From NCBI GenBank assembly GCA_024244685.1, contig JAAEOJ010000137.1:1-64000 (forward strand): a stretch of DNA of 64,000 nt, read 5' to 3'. The notes below the pieces were generated by a model. The model did not search any database. It saw only the letters and a program-made list of their open reading frames with translations, and was not told the DNA's origin. This document shows, piece after piece, positions 15,198 through 25,340 of the stretch. The position numbers and the translations under genes were made by a program. The stretch is from Mycoplasma sp. GTDB taxonomy: Bacteria > Bacillota_I > Bacilli_A > Mycoplasmatales > Metamycoplasmataceae. Position 1 is the first letter of the stretch. Each line of letters starts with the position of its first letter.

Positions 15198-15926
15198 TTA
15201 CTTTCTTTTATAAAACTCTTTTAATAGCTCTATATGGTTATTTTTTAATCCTACATCTCTTTTGCATTTCAAGCTTATCTCTCTAATCTTTGAAACATAT
15301 TTTTTTACTTTTCTTACTATCTCTACGATATGGTTATTGTAGAACTTATGATCGAACTCATGCCAGTCAATCCCCATCAATCCCTCGTCATAGTGATTCT
15401 TTATGCTGCCTGTAATCACATTGGAAAGATATTTTGTCAGGTCTCGTTCTTTAGCTTCCCATTCGTTCTCAGGTATATCTAGATGATTGTTGTTTACTAT
15501 GTCTATTATTTCAATTATCAAATCGTACTTTAAAGAGCTCAGAGTATTACTGAATTCTTTGTGTTGTTTGTTTAGATTTTTTAAGATAAAAATCTCAGTG
15601 AATGTAGTTAACATGTCGCTCGTTAGTTCTTTGGTGAAGTATTTTGCCTCTCTTAATTGGCTTTCTATTTTTCCAATTTCTTTTTCTGCTTTTTCTTGTT
15701 CAAGGGTCTCTACTCCTCCGAAATGAATTTCTAAGTCTTGAATACTGACAACTACTTTTTCTTTGTTTCCTGTTGTTTTTTCTATTTGGAATATTTTTGT
15801 TTTAAAGCTATATCCGTTTTTTATTAAAAGGAACAACAAAACCAATACAAATACAAGAATCAAAATCAATAATGTCATAACTATTGGGGAGTTTATGATC
15901 GCCTGTATTGTTGCTGTGTTTTTCAT
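15198..15926 (-). CDS. Membrane-anchored protein with long cytosolic helical domain
   Basis: 242 aa. One N-terminal membrane helix (about 13-36) then a largely helical, charged domain with a coiled coil near residues 75-105 and GIDWHEFDHKFY near 185. No histidine-kinase motifs (H-box, N or G boxes) are seen. Starts behind AAAGGAAACATAA and is followed 10 bases later by the receiver gene. Might be the sensor or scaffold partner of the receiver. Confidence 0.6.
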   Translation of the reverse strand: MKNTATIQAIINSPIVMTLLILILVFVLVLLFLLIKNGYSFKTKIFQIEKTTGNKEKVVVSIQDLEIHFGGVETLEQEKAEKEIGKIESQLREAKYFTKELTSDMLTTFTEIFILKNLNKQHKEFSNTLSSLKYDLIIEIIDIVNNNHLDIPENEWEAKERDLTKYLSNVITGSIKNHYDEGLMGIDWHEFDHKFYNNHIVEIVRKVKKYVSKIREISLKCKRDVGLKNNHIELLKEFYKRK

Positions 15927-15937
15927 TTATGTTTCCT

Positions 15938-16447
15938 TTAAGTTATATTTATATAATGATTTGGAACAGGAGGTGATACGGGAAATACAGCCTCATTGAA
16001 TGGTGTTATCTGCTCTAAAGTAAAGTTGTTCAGATCAATAGCATCATCTCTTTTCGTTGTAGATTGATACCACTCAATCCATGCTTTTCTTTCTGCTGCT
16101 GTCATTATTGCTTTTGTTGATGATATATTATGAACACTTATCCCATTATCTTCTGTGTTTGCTATATTTGTAACTGCTTGGTATCTACCCAATAAATACA
16201 TTTTGCAATATTCAAATTTCTTTTGTTTTCTTTCTAATTCTGTGAGAGCGATAAAATAATTTCCTAAAACAGAAACAGGAGAGTAATATACATCACCTTT
16301 CAATGCTTTTTCTCCATCTATAGTAGGCCAATCAGTTAAGTCGACCATCATTGTTTCTGTGTTTGTTTGATAATTTAAGCCTCCACAAGCTAATACTTGT
16401 TGCTTTCCTGTCTCAAAAGGATCTATTTTTATTAGTGCTTTTCTCAT
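15938..16447 (-). CDS. Hypothetical late protein, possibly tail-fibre accessory
   Basis: 169 aa directly downstream of the fibre-like gene, behind AAAGGGGAATAA. Position is that of a tail-fibre assembly protein; no sequence family recognised. Confidence 0.6.
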   Translation of the reverse strand: MRKALIKIDPFETGKQQVLACGGLNYQTNTETMMVDLTDWPTIDGEKALKGDVYYSPVSVLGNYFIALTELERKQKKFEYCKMYLLGRYQAVTNIANTEDNGISVHNISSTKAIMTAAERKAWIEWYQSTTKRDDAIDLNNFTLEQITPFNEAVFPVSPPVPNHYINIT

Positions 16448-16460
16448 TTTTATTCCCCTT

Positions 16461-18059
16461 TTATATTTCTATAGTCAAAATGTTTTTGTAGTAGTAATCC
16501 TCTGTATCTAGCTGAACAATATTATTCCCATCGCCTGACACATCATCAAATATGCAAAGACCACCTGTCCCTGTAACTGACTTGAATTGATTATTGTCAA
16601 TAGCGTTATATCCAAGGCCCATACTGCCTGCATATAGAGCAGGAGTAAAAATAGAATCTACCGTCCTTTGATTGTTATCAGTTCCGTCTGTGCTTATGTA
16701 TAGTTCTCTCTTTAATGAGCCCATATCGACCCCTAAACCATGATAGATATTTGAGTCCAGGTTCTTTGTGCTTCCTGTTACTTCGTTGACATCACTAGTT
16801 GTTCCAGATATATCACCCTTTAAGTAAAAATTGTTTGTGAAAGTCCCCCCCCCTGACACATTTCTTAAGGTGAATATACTTCCTGTATCGGTCATAATGA
16901 CACCATATACTCCGGTAGGTATTGTCCTTGCTATATCTGAGTACTCCCTTACAACCTCGCCAAGAACATAAGTCCCTGTCAAATTATCGTAGAGGACTTG
17001 CATTGTTCCTAAATTTCTGCTTGTGTAGTCATTACTGTTTATGTATCCATAATCTGTTTTATTTTTGTACTTGAATATTTTCCATTCAGAATTACTGTTG
17101 TCATAGTACAAGTCTAGTGTCGATCTATCTTCATCTAAATATAGATTTGTAAAACTACCTATGGTGCCAATGATAGTTGCTCTACCTAAGCTATCTATTT
17201 TCTTAAAGCTCAATTTCTTTCCATTGACAACAGCCCCCACGGGAAGAGCGATTGTCAAATCTCCATTGCTTCCATCGCACTGTATAATATCGTAATCTTC
17301 ATATTGATTTAATGTGTAATTGTTGCGCAATGTTAATATTTTTAGTTGTGGCTCTTTATAACCTAGACTTTCAACAAAATCAATATTACTAGAACCATCT
17401 GTTGTGAACTTGCATATCGCTTTACTATCGTTATTGTACCATCCCAAAAGAGAGGTTGAAAACGAAGGAACTGTAGTAGAAATAGAGTAGACACCCTCAA
17501 AAAAATTAGTGCCTTTAAAGTCATCACAATAACAATAATAAGTTGTTGATGCAGACAAAGAAGTTGTGACAGCAACTTGGTTGTCTTCTATGATCACTTT
17601 GTCTCTAAGATAAAAATAGCTTCTTGCATTTATCAAAATCTGAGTAGCTGTATTTGACAAGTCCAATCCGTCACTTTTTGTTACTTCTCTTAATACATCG
17701 TGAAAAACTGTTTTTTCTGCATCTAACGTCTCTGCATATCTATAATAATTGACACTATAAGAGTTGCCTGCCTGAGCTGCGTTAAACTCAAGAATGTTTG
17801 GTGAAGGGTGAGTTAAGTTTAATGATTCCTCTACTATTCTAAACTCTCCCGAGCTAGGACTAATCCCTTCAACCTTCGTAAGTCCTCCTATGGTTGGCTT
17901 TTGTGGTTCTGAGCCTAAATATGGCGTATATTTCAATCTAACCACATATCTAGATCCTTTAAAATTAGGTGTTGTTGGAACTATTATCGATTCACCTATA
18001 ACTTGTGTTGTATCAATGCTTGCGTCAAAATCAACATCTATATTGATATGTTCTGGCAT
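16461..18059 (-). CDS. Tail fibre/receptor-binding-type protein
   Basis: 532 aa behind AAAAGGAGG. Ser/Thr/Asn/Tyr-rich and beta-strand-rich with many short repeats, typical of phage fibre or baseplate proteins. Located after the tail-hub gene. Likely contacts the host surface. Call rests on composition and gene order. Confidence 0.6.
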   Translation of the reverse strand: MPEHINIDVDFDASIDTTQVIGESIIVPTTPNFKGSRYVVRLKYTPYLGSEPQKPTIGGLTKVEGISPSSGEFRIVEESLNLTHPSPNILEFNAAQAGNSYSVNYYRYAETLDAEKTVFHDVLREVTKSDGLDLSNTATQILINARSYFYLRDKVIIEDNQVAVTTSLSASTTYYCYCDDFKGTNFFEGVYSISTTVPSFSTSLLGWYNNDSKAICKFTTDGSSNIDFVESLGYKEPQLKILTLRNNYTLNQYEDYDIIQCDGSNGDLTIALPVGAVVNGKKLSFKKIDSLGRATIIGTIGSFTNLYLDEDRSTLDLYYDNSNSEWKIFKYKNKTDYGYINSNDYTSRNLGTMQVLYDNLTGTYVLGEVVREYSDIARTIPTGVYGVIMTDTGSIFTLRNVSGGGTFTNNFYLKGDISGTTSDVNEVTGSTKNLDSNIYHGLGVDMGSLKRELYISTDGTDNNQRTVDSIFTPALYAGSMGLGYNAIDNNQFKSVTGTGGLCIFDDVSGDGNNIVQLDTEDYYYKNILTIEI

Positions 18060-18072
18060 AATATGCCTCCTT

Positions 18073-19767
18073 TTATATTCTATCTATTCTTTCTAGTATT
18101 CTTATTTTTCTATCCATTACAAAACTATCATAGCTTTCATCATCGATTAAATCTCCTAGTTTTACAGTCGATTTAACTTGGGCTGGCTGGTACTCGACTG
18201 TTATAGAGGAGACTTGCTCTGTGTGTTGCAATCTATGATAACAAAAGGTAGATATGCTATCAACTATAATATCCGGACCTGTTTGTACATCGAATATTAT
18301 ATATCGAAATTCCTGAAAGCGATTTAAATTAATACTGTAATATCCATATGTCCCTGTTGTTCTTAAAACTATAGTTGTTTTTTCTGAAGTGGTAGGTGTT
18401 GGGTTCTCTGATAGGTAAATATTGACCACTTGATCTGTTAACCCTTTCATGAAGAATCCTATAGATTCTTGCCTATACCATTTTGTACAATCTTTTAGAT
18501 CGTAGTATCCTGATGTGACACTTATTGCATCGTTTGAAAAGCGACCACCGCCTACGCTTAATGTTACCCCACTCCAATTAAGTAGTGACTCTGTCACATC
18601 TAAGTCTAATATTGTTAATTTGTCTTTATCCTCTACTTTTATTGTATCCCCCACACTAAGAGGATAATTCACAATGTCATAGTCTTTTAATGTGATGGTT
18701 TTTCTTACTATAGCCTCTCTTTCTGTTAGTCTACCATATGCCCAATTTAGCACTGCTGTATCACTGGTTAGCACTTCAGGTGCAGTTAATTTTCCTTGTA
18801 TTTTTCTAAATTTCTTTCTTAAGTCTAAGACAGGATAGGCACCACCCGTACCAACAGTCCCTATAAGTTCTGTTTGAGTTACTTCTTCTCCACTAATTGT
18901 AACTGTTCTTTTGGCGTATACTGCTGCTTCTGTCATTTTTATTTTACCATAGTCTTCTTTTACTTTGATTCCACCATATTTAGGGTTCTCTCCTAAGTAA
19001 AGGGTTTGAGTTGGGATTGTAGTTTGCGCTTCTTCTACAAAAAAATCATCCTCCGTATCCACACCCCAGAACTTATTAAATCCCCTATCTACCATTTCAT
19101 CAACAATAGAGTAAACTGATTCAGCCTGATATTCTATTGTTACGGGATCAAGCGCATCTTCAAAGTCAACCTTGGCATTATTCCAACTTATCCCGGTTTC
19201 ACTTGCTGTTGCTGTTATTACCGATTCTAATATGTCTCTTGGATCATCTAGTGTGAATGTGCCGGTATAAAGTATTTCCTTTAACCTTTTTGAAACAGGA
19301 GATATCTTTCCTGTTGGTTCCGATACATCTACATCATTTTCAAAAAACCCCTTATAGAAAATCTCTCCGCCTATAAAAACAACTATTATATCTTCTACAA
19401 AGATAGGGAAATCAAGATAGGCCAGTTTTAATGTCCCACTCCCCGAACCATTTTTTGTTACTTCTATTTTCAGGCTCATGGCAGGACTATCGCTATCTTG
19501 ATTGTAATACCACACTTTCTTAAGCCCACCGTCTCTTCCATATATCTGAAAAAACGTTTGAAGAAATGGGGTTATTATTGTAGGCTCTAATACCTCTCCA
19601 GTTCTGAAGTTGAGAGAGCCTGCAAACACAACACCTACAAAGTTAGGTCTTAAGTCGCTATTGAAAAATACAGAGGTATTAACGCTTGTATAGTTTCTAA
19701 ATTGTTGTGAACCTAAAGGTAACGACCCAGCATAATTAGGTCTAAATGTTGTATTTACAAATGCCAT
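18073..19767 (-). CDS. Tail-hub/tail-tip protein
   Basis: 564 aa. The N-terminal repeats (TTFRPNYAGSLPLGSQQF, then SDLRPNFVGVVFAGS) are duplicated beta strands. The middle resembles tail-associated hub proteins that form the tail-tip ring. Lies between the distal-tail-like and fibre-like genes, with three- and 13-base gaps. Assigned by order and composition. Confidence 0.6.
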   Translation of the reverse strand: MAFVNTTFRPNYAGSLPLGSQQFRNYTSVNTSVFFNSDLRPNFVGVVFAGSLNFRTGEVLEPTIITPFLQTFFQIYGRDGGLKKVWYYNQDSDSPAMSLKIEVTKNGSGSGTLKLAYLDFPIFVEDIIVVFIGGEIFYKGFFENDVDVSEPTGKISPVSKRLKEILYTGTFTLDDPRDILESVITATASETGISWNNAKVDFEDALDPVTIEYQAESVYSIVDEMVDRGFNKFWGVDTEDDFFVEEAQTTIPTQTLYLGENPKYGGIKVKEDYGKIKMTEAAVYAKRTVTISGEEVTQTELIGTVGTGGAYPVLDLRKKFRKIQGKLTAPEVLTSDTAVLNWAYGRLTEREAIVRKTITLKDYDIVNYPLSVGDTIKVEDKDKLTILDLDVTESLLNWSGVTLSVGGGRFSNDAISVTSGYYDLKDCTKWYRQESIGFFMKGLTDQVVNIYLSENPTPTTSEKTTIVLRTTGTYGYYSINLNRFQEFRYIIFDVQTGPDIIVDSISTFCYHRLQHTEQVSSITVEYQPAQVKSTVKLGDLIDDESYDSFVMDRKIRILERIDRI

Positions 19768-19770
19768 ATT

Positions 19771-20571
19771 TTATGTGTACCTCTCTGAATACTCTATTAT
19801 TCCAGTTCCAGGAGCAGCACTTATAATTTTTACCGTATTATCTCCGGGCGATAGATTAAATGGGCTCCCTGTTACGCTTAAGTTTGTTCTTTCTATTCCG
19901 TTGATGTAAATTGTTAAGTCTGTCATATCAACTTGAAGCTCTGACCCGCTAATGAAAGAGTATTCTATTTTAACCGCTCTATTTTCAAACGTCTTAATTG
20001 TAACAAAGCTAGCTCCCCCTCCTAAGGTGAAATTGACAACAAAAGGAGTAAACTCACCATTGTTTGTTATTGGTATTTCTACTGTTGAACTTGTTTTTGT
20101 ATATGCCTCAGATTCGCTTGTTACATTATCAAAAAAAGGCTTCTCAGATAACATAATGAATTTAATGTCCTCTGCTATTGGATAGTAATTGTATTCCTCC
20201 GAACCGTCCACGTCCAATATAACTTTTCTTCTTGTCAACCTATCATCTTCTTTTCTGTAGAGATAAACTTCATCCTCTGTATAAGCCCAATCTCTAAGAA
20301 ATTCACGTCGAACTTCATTGAAGCTATTGTCGCTATTATTATATGAAAAGTATTTTATAGATCCTGATATGGTTTGTGGATTTCTAAAAGGTGATTCTAT
20401 TATTTTTTGACCATTCCCGATTAGCTTTTTAAGTTCATGTTTCCTTCTTGATTTGCCTAGGCTCATGCTTCTAAAGATCTCATCAACTAAAAGTGAATTG
20501 GCTATATTATAAAGGTGATTTCCATCACTATCTACATCTTTTTGTTTTTTTAGATAAAATGTTTCTGCCAT
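19771..20571 (-). CDS. Distal tail (Dit-like) protein
   Basis: 266 aa directly after the tape measure, where Dit proteins are encoded. The C-terminal 110 residues read as a beta-sandwich with a phage 'SPFNLSPGDNTVKI' strand, as in Sipho_tail proteins. It would form the hexameric hub at the tail end. Confidence 0.65.
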   Translation of the reverse strand: MAETFYLKKQKDVDSDGNHLYNIANSLLVDEIFRSMSLGKSRRKHELKKLIGNGQKIIESPFRNPQTISGSIKYFSYNNSDNSFNEVRREFLRDWAYTEDEVYLYRKEDDRLTRRKVILDVDGSEEYNYYPIAEDIKFIMLSEKPFFDNVTSESEAYTKTSSTVEIPITNNGEFTPFVVNFTLGGGASFVTIKTFENRAVKIEYSFISGSELQVDMTDLTIYINGIERTNLSVTGSPFNLSPGDNTVKIISAAPGTGIIEYSERYT

Positions 20572-20572
20572 G

Positions 20573-23500
20573 CTATACGACCCCTATTCTATTTCCTGCA
20601 TATCTACGACGTTCAATTGTTTGCTGTTCTATTAGTTCAGAATCAAGATAAATATCATTTTGAATAATCATAGAGCCTGCATTGTCTGTTGAGTTTTGTT
20701 CAAATGCTCTTGCCACCCTTGCTGTATTTTCGTTTGTTATTACGTTAGCACCTCTGCCTAATGTCACCATTTCTGGCCCTCTTTCCCCTACGAGTGCAGT
20801 ACCCCCACCAAAATTAGTAACACCATCTGCAAAGGCTGGCATTTGCTTTGTTGCTATGGCGGCTGTTTGACCTGCTGCTATGCCTAACATGGCAGTTGTC
20901 AATACACTAGCTACTATTGGCCCTGCTATTGGCCCTAACTGCATAGATGAGGCCCATGCGCTAATTATGCCTATTCCTGCCTGAATCCAGACCTTGGCGA
21001 TTGCCCCTGCTTTTTCTGTCTCAAAAGCTTTTCTTTGTATTTCGTTTTTCTCTTTTTCAAATTTATTTTCTATTGCTGTTTTTTCCTCTGCTAGTTTCTT
21101 TTCTCTTTTTGCTTCATCTAGCGCATCTTTAGCTTTTGCAAGGTTCTCCAGCTCTTTTAATTTTTTGCTATCTTTCATCTCTCTTAATTGTTGCTCTTTC
21201 AACTCAAGAGCTCTATCTATATCTTCATCTGTCAACCCCTGAATGTGAGCTGCATATTCCTCTAGTTCTAATTCTCTTTGTGTTTGCTCTGCCTCTTTCA
21301 TTCCATTGATAAGCTCTTGTTGTCTTGTTAGGTTTTCTTGAGCTATAGCTATTTTATCTTCTTCTTTTTCACTGAATTGTTCTAAGTCTTTTTCGTATTG
21401 TGATTCTAAGCTTGCTAGTTGAGAACTTAAATCGCCATTTATCGAATCAAAAACCATTTCTAGTGCAGCTCCGGCAACTTGTAACCCTGCTGTAACTCCT
21501 GCTGCTATTTTGTCTCCTAATGTGGCCGACTTATCTGCTAGCTTGTCAAAAGCAGTTGAAAAAGAATCTAGCACAACTTTTGATACTTTCCCTATGTCTC
21601 CTGCAATCCCGTCTAGGTCATCTCTTATTCCTGTTGAGGCCGAAGAAAAAACGCTTGATAAAATAGAAGATGTTTCTGAAAAGGCCTCTTCTGCTGTCTT
21701 AGCTGCTTTTTCTTGTTCTCCTATTATTTCCTTGTACTGTTCTTTTGTTATTTCACCTATTCTTAGTAAATAATCAGCATATTGTTTTATATTGTGATCT
21801 CTGAAGTTTTTGTCTGCTTCATTTTTTAATGATACAAACTCATTGTAGTTTTCAAAATCTTTGCCGTCTGCCTTCTCTCTTAGTTTCACAAAATTGTCTA
21901 AGAGCTCTTTCATTTTTGACTCTGCAATAACATTAGCATTTATTTTTTCTTGCAATATTTTACTTTCAATATTGGCTGTGGCTTTTTCTCTGTCAGCACC
22001 ATTTCTAATCAATAGGTCAAGCTCTCTTTGATAGAATGATTCTATTTCTTTTGCTGTTTTTCCATATTCATTCGAGACACCTTCATTTGTCTTTCTGATT
22101 ATGTTTAGCTTTTCATTTTCATAAAAGGTTGTCACTTGAGCTTTTATTTTTTCATAATCCTTATGTCCTCTAAAAAGACGTTCCATTTCCTTCATTTCTT
22201 TGTTGGCTCTTATAGTAAGAAGTTCTAACTCTGTTTTGTTTTGCTCTTCTAGTCTTTTTGTTAAATCAGCAAGAAAGTCAGATCTTTCTTTTGTGATTTT
22301 ATTTATTTTCTTACTAGTCTCTTCTTGTTTTTTTAAGACTTCTTCTTGAGTTGTTTGCTCTTTTGTTTGTGATTCCATTTCCGCAAGTAGCTCTTTTTGT
22401 CTTTTCATAACCTCTTCATAAAACTTTGGGAATGTTTCTTTTATTGATAGTAGATCTTTTTCTAGTACGGATTGATCTATTAGGGCTTTGGCTGTTTGCT
22501 CTACTCCCTCTAGGTTGGCGATAGTGCTTCCTGCAAGTTTCTCTTCTATTTTTAAGCCTTCCGCTCTCAAATCTCTTATCTTCTTTTCTACTATGCTTAG
22601 CTTTACGGTTCTTTTTCCTAGTTCATCTCTAACATCTAGAAATTTATTTATAGCTCTTCCATCTGCGTCTTTGTTTGCCTCTGTCAAAGTAAGAAGTTTG
22701 TTCATTTCCTTGTTTACTTCGTCTAGCCTTTTTTGTTCGTTCTCTAATCTGGAATTACCTAAAAATCTCTCTTTGTTGAGCTTGGTGTATTGTTTTGCTA
22801 TTTTTTCTATCTCTGAAACCATACCTATTTGAAGTTGTCTTCTCTGCAAATTAAGGTTGTGCTCTTGTATCCTAGAAAGCTCTTCCGATTCTCTGTTTAA
22901 CTTTGCTGTTATTTTGGCATGTTCATCTTGAGCATTAGCGAGGTTGTTTGTGCTATCTACTAGTTTTTTATTTATTGTGTTGATATCCATTGCGTTAACT
23001 ATAAATGCAGCACTAATTGTCACTACTGCTGTTAATGCTGTTGCTAACAATAGAATGGGATTTGCTGCTGCAACTGCTGTCATTGCTACAATTGCTGTTG
23101 TTACTCCCGATGTGGCTGCTGCAAACCCACCCATAGCAACAATAACAATTCCTACTGCTGTTGCTATGCCTCCGAAAATAGTGATTGCTCTTGCTAGTGC
23201 ATTACCCTCAAGAAAAGTCCTAAATCCATCGCTTAGTCTTTCAATGACCTTCGCCCCAAATTCTAATGCCGGAACAAGAATATTTCCTATTGCTATCGCT
23301 GTTTTGCCTAAGCTATTTTGCATTGCCGCAAAAGTTGTTCTCTGTTTGTCGAGTGATTCATCAACAGAACCTAGCGCAAAGTCCATGCTATTAAAAACTG
23401 CTTCAAAGTCTTTTGCGCCTTCTCCTGTTAGAGCAAGTACCCCCTGAAGAGCTCTTACGTTAGGGAAAAGGGCTGCTATTTCATCTTTTGAGGCTCCTGC

Positions 23501-25003
23501 TGAATTTTTTAGCTTTTCAAAAGCTTCATCCATCATAAGAGTCTCTTCTTCACTGTTTTTTGCTTCTGAAGAAATATTCTCTAATTCTTTCTGAAACCCT
23601 TGCAGTTGCTCCTGAGTAAGTCCCGTTACGTCCGTAATTGCTTTAACAGCATTTCTAAGGCCCCCTAAGTCCTTTATCGCAACAGACCCACTTTCAAACC
23701 CTAGTTTTTTTAGAGCCGATGTCATTGCTTCAGAAGGCTTCAGAAATGATGTCATTACTGCGTTTATTCTAGCTGTGGCATTTGCTGCATTTATACCTTG
23801 CTTTGTGAATACAGCCATGATTGCACCTAATTCTTCTACACTAACGCCAAGGTTAGATGAGAGGGGGACAACAGCGCCTAAAGTAGAGGCCAATTCCTCA
23901 CCACTAATCTTTCCTAATTTTACTGTTTGAAAAAATACGTCTGATACTCTTGTCACTTCTTCAGAGGCCATTCCATAAGCGTTAAGGACAGTTGTTAATG
24001 AGTCAACTGCTGTTTCTGTGTCCGTTAATCCTGCTATAGAAAACTTTGCCGCCTCTCCTACAAACTCAACAGCTTTTGCGGCGTCAACACCTGCTGATAG
24101 AGATTGATATAGTCCCTCTGTTAGTTTTGTGGCCGACCCTAATCTGTTGTCAAGTCCTAATAATTCTTGTTGCATCTTTTGAGTGTCTACTACGGCAGTA
24201 TCAACAAGAGTTGTTACATTTGCGAATGTTTTATTAAATTCAATTGTTGACCTTAAAGCATCTTTAAAGGCATTTCCGATACTTGATACAGCCGACTGGA
24301 TAAGTCCTGCTGCTAGATTTGCTTTGATCATAGAGTCTGTTAACCCTTCTGTTGACCTCTTTTGTTCCTTGTTCTCTTTTGTTACCTCTTTGCTTATTGC
24401 GGACAACTCTTTATTTGCTCTAACGCTTTCTTTTGTTATTTGATTGACAGCACTATTGGCATCTTTTAATGAATTTTTTGATGTTATCAATTTTTTATTT
24501 GCTTCACCTAAAGACGTCTTTGAATCCTTTAGTCTTTTTGTAGCTTCATCTACTCTATTTTGAGATGCTAGTATCCTGTTATTAGCTGATTCTATTTGTT
24601 TTGCTGTTTTTGCTTTTGATAGAGACTCTTGTGCTTTAGCAAGACTGATTGTTGCTCTTGATAATTGTTGTTGTGCTATTATTTGTTCTTTTTGGATTTT
24701 TATTATTTCTTTTTGTGAATCAACAACGGCCTTGTTTGCTGCTGTTTGTACTTTTTTACTTTCTGCAAGCTTTAATGTTGCTGTTTTTTGAGCTTCTAGA
24801 GCACTCTGTAAATCCCTAGATGTTGTTGTTGTTTCCTGCTCTTCCTTTTGCACACCTCCAAGAACCTTCTCCACATCATCAAAAGCTTTTACGACATCAC
24901 TTCTTACGAATTGAGCAAGAGAAGAAAAGGCAGCCTTAAGCTGATTTAACTCATTTATGCTTTGTTTAGCGTCACTACCGACCCCAACTGTTAATCCCGC
25001 CAT
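20573..25003 (-). CDS. Tail tape measure protein (TP901 type)
   Basis: 1476 aa. Long coiled coils at about 40-230, 690-1010 and 1200-1310; a TP901-like conserved core at about 280-470 (LYQSLSAGVDAAKAVEFVGE, VDSLTTVLNAYGM and GVSVEELGAIMAVF); hydrophobic segments near 610-670 and 1340-1400. It sets tail length; at about 1.5 angstrom per residue the tail would be near 220 nm (inference). Largest gene of the window, right after the frameshifted chaperone as in other siphophages. Confidence 0.93.
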   Translation of the reverse strand: MAGLTVGVGSDAKQSINELNQLKAAFSSLAQFVRSDVVKAFDDVEKVLGGVQKEEQETTTTSRDLQSALEAQKTATLKLAESKKVQTAANKAVVDSQKEIIKIQKEQIIAQQQLSRATISLAKAQESLSKAKTAKQIESANNRILASQNRVDEATKRLKDSKTSLGEANKKLITSKNSLKDANSAVNQITKESVRANKELSAISKEVTKENKEQKRSTEGLTDSMIKANLAAGLIQSAVSSIGNAFKDALRSTIEFNKTFANVTTLVDTAVVDTQKMQQELLGLDNRLGSATKLTEGLYQSLSAGVDAAKAVEFVGEAAKFSIAGLTDTETAVDSLTTVLNAYGMASEEVTRVSDVFFQTVKLGKISGEELASTLGAVVPLSSNLGVSVEELGAIMAVFTKQGINAANATARINAVMTSFLKPSEAMTSALKKLGFESGSVAIKDLGGLRNAVKAITDVTGLTQEQLQGFQKELENISSEAKNSEEETLMMDEAFEKLKNSAGASKDEIAALFPNVRALQGVLALTGEGAKDFEAVFNSMDFALGSVDESLDKQRTTFAAMQNSLGKTAIAIGNILVPALEFGAKVIERLSDGFRTFLEGNALARAITIFGGIATAVGIVIVAMGGFAAATSGVTTAIVAMTAVAAANPILLLATALTAVVTISAAFIVNAMDINTINKKLVDSTNNLANAQDEHAKITAKLNRESEELSRIQEHNLNLQRRQLQIGMVSEIEKIAKQYTKLNKERFLGNSRLENEQKRLDEVNKEMNKLLTLTEANKDADGRAINKFLDVRDELGKRTVKLSIVEKKIRDLRAEGLKIEEKLAGSTIANLEGVEQTAKALIDQSVLEKDLLSIKETFPKFYEEVMKRQKELLAEMESQTKEQTTQEEVLKKQEETSKKINKITKERSDFLADLTKRLEEQNKTELELLTIRANKEMKEMERLFRGHKDYEKIKAQVTTFYENEKLNIIRKTNEGVSNEYGKTAKEIESFYQRELDLLIRNGADREKATANIESKILQEKINANVIAESKMKELLDNFVKLREKADGKDFENYNEFVSLKNEADKNFRDHNIKQYADYLLRIGEITKEQYKEIIGEQEKAAKTAEEAFSETSSILSSVFSSASTGIRDDLDGIAGDIGKVSKVVLDSFSTAFDKLADKSATLGDKIAAGVTAGLQVAGAALEMVFDSINGDLSSQLASLESQYEKDLEQFSEKEEDKIAIAQENLTRQQELINGMKEAEQTQRELELEEYAAHIQGLTDEDIDRALELKEQQLREMKDSKKLKELENLAKAKDALDEAKREKKLAEEKTAIENKFEKEKNEIQRKAFETEKAGAIAKVWIQAGIGIISAWASSMQLGPIAGPIVASVLTTAMLGIAAGQTAAIATKQMPAFADGVTNFGGGTALVGERGPEMVTLGRGANVITNENTARVARAFEQNSTDNAGSMIIQNDIYLDSELIEQQTIERRRYAGNRIGVV

Positions 25004-25017
25004 TCTCCCCTCCTCTT

Positions 25018-25338
25018 TTATTTTCTAGAAATCTTTAATTCTTTCTCTCTATCTTCTTTTTCTTTTGTCACTTTTATTGTATCAAAAAGGTTAAATATTT
25101 TTATAGTCTTGTTGTTGTGTTCCGCCCATCCCTTTGAGAGTGGCAACATGTTCTTACTATTCCATTTGCCCCATGCAGACAACCATTTAGAAAAATAGAC
25201 ATTGTGAACATATTCTGGGATATGGCGTTTTCTTATAGTGTACACATTACTCCCAAAAGAGATTAGGTGCTTTCTATTTCCCGTAATAATATTAGGGGTA
25301 TAGTCAGCACTTTCCTCATACACCAAAAGAAACGCCAC
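25018..25338 (-). CDS. Tail assembly chaperone, frameshift extension (T part)
   Basis: 106 codons in the -1 frame relative to the upstream chaperone gene. The first possible start is a GTG (25338) without a ribosome site, immediately after the zero-frame stop. The A AAA AAC slip site at the end of that gene leads into this frame, giving a fusion of about 254 aa. As gpGT of lambda it should guide tube protein onto the tape measure encoded next. Confidence 0.8.
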   Translation of the reverse strand: MAFLLVYEESADYTPNIITGNRKHLISFGSNVYTIRKRHIPEYVHNVYFSKWLSAWGKWNSKNMLPLSKGWAEHNNKTIKIFNLFDTIKVTKEKEDREKELKISRK

Positions 25339-25340
25339 TA

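Noticed and set aside
22944..23447. Long plus-strand open frames opposite the tape measure gene
   Set aside because: They mirror the Ala/Thr/Lys-rich tape measure codons, have no ribosome sites and no recognisable protein sequence. The antisense frame at 35061 differs because it encodes a real nuclease with promoter and ribosome site.
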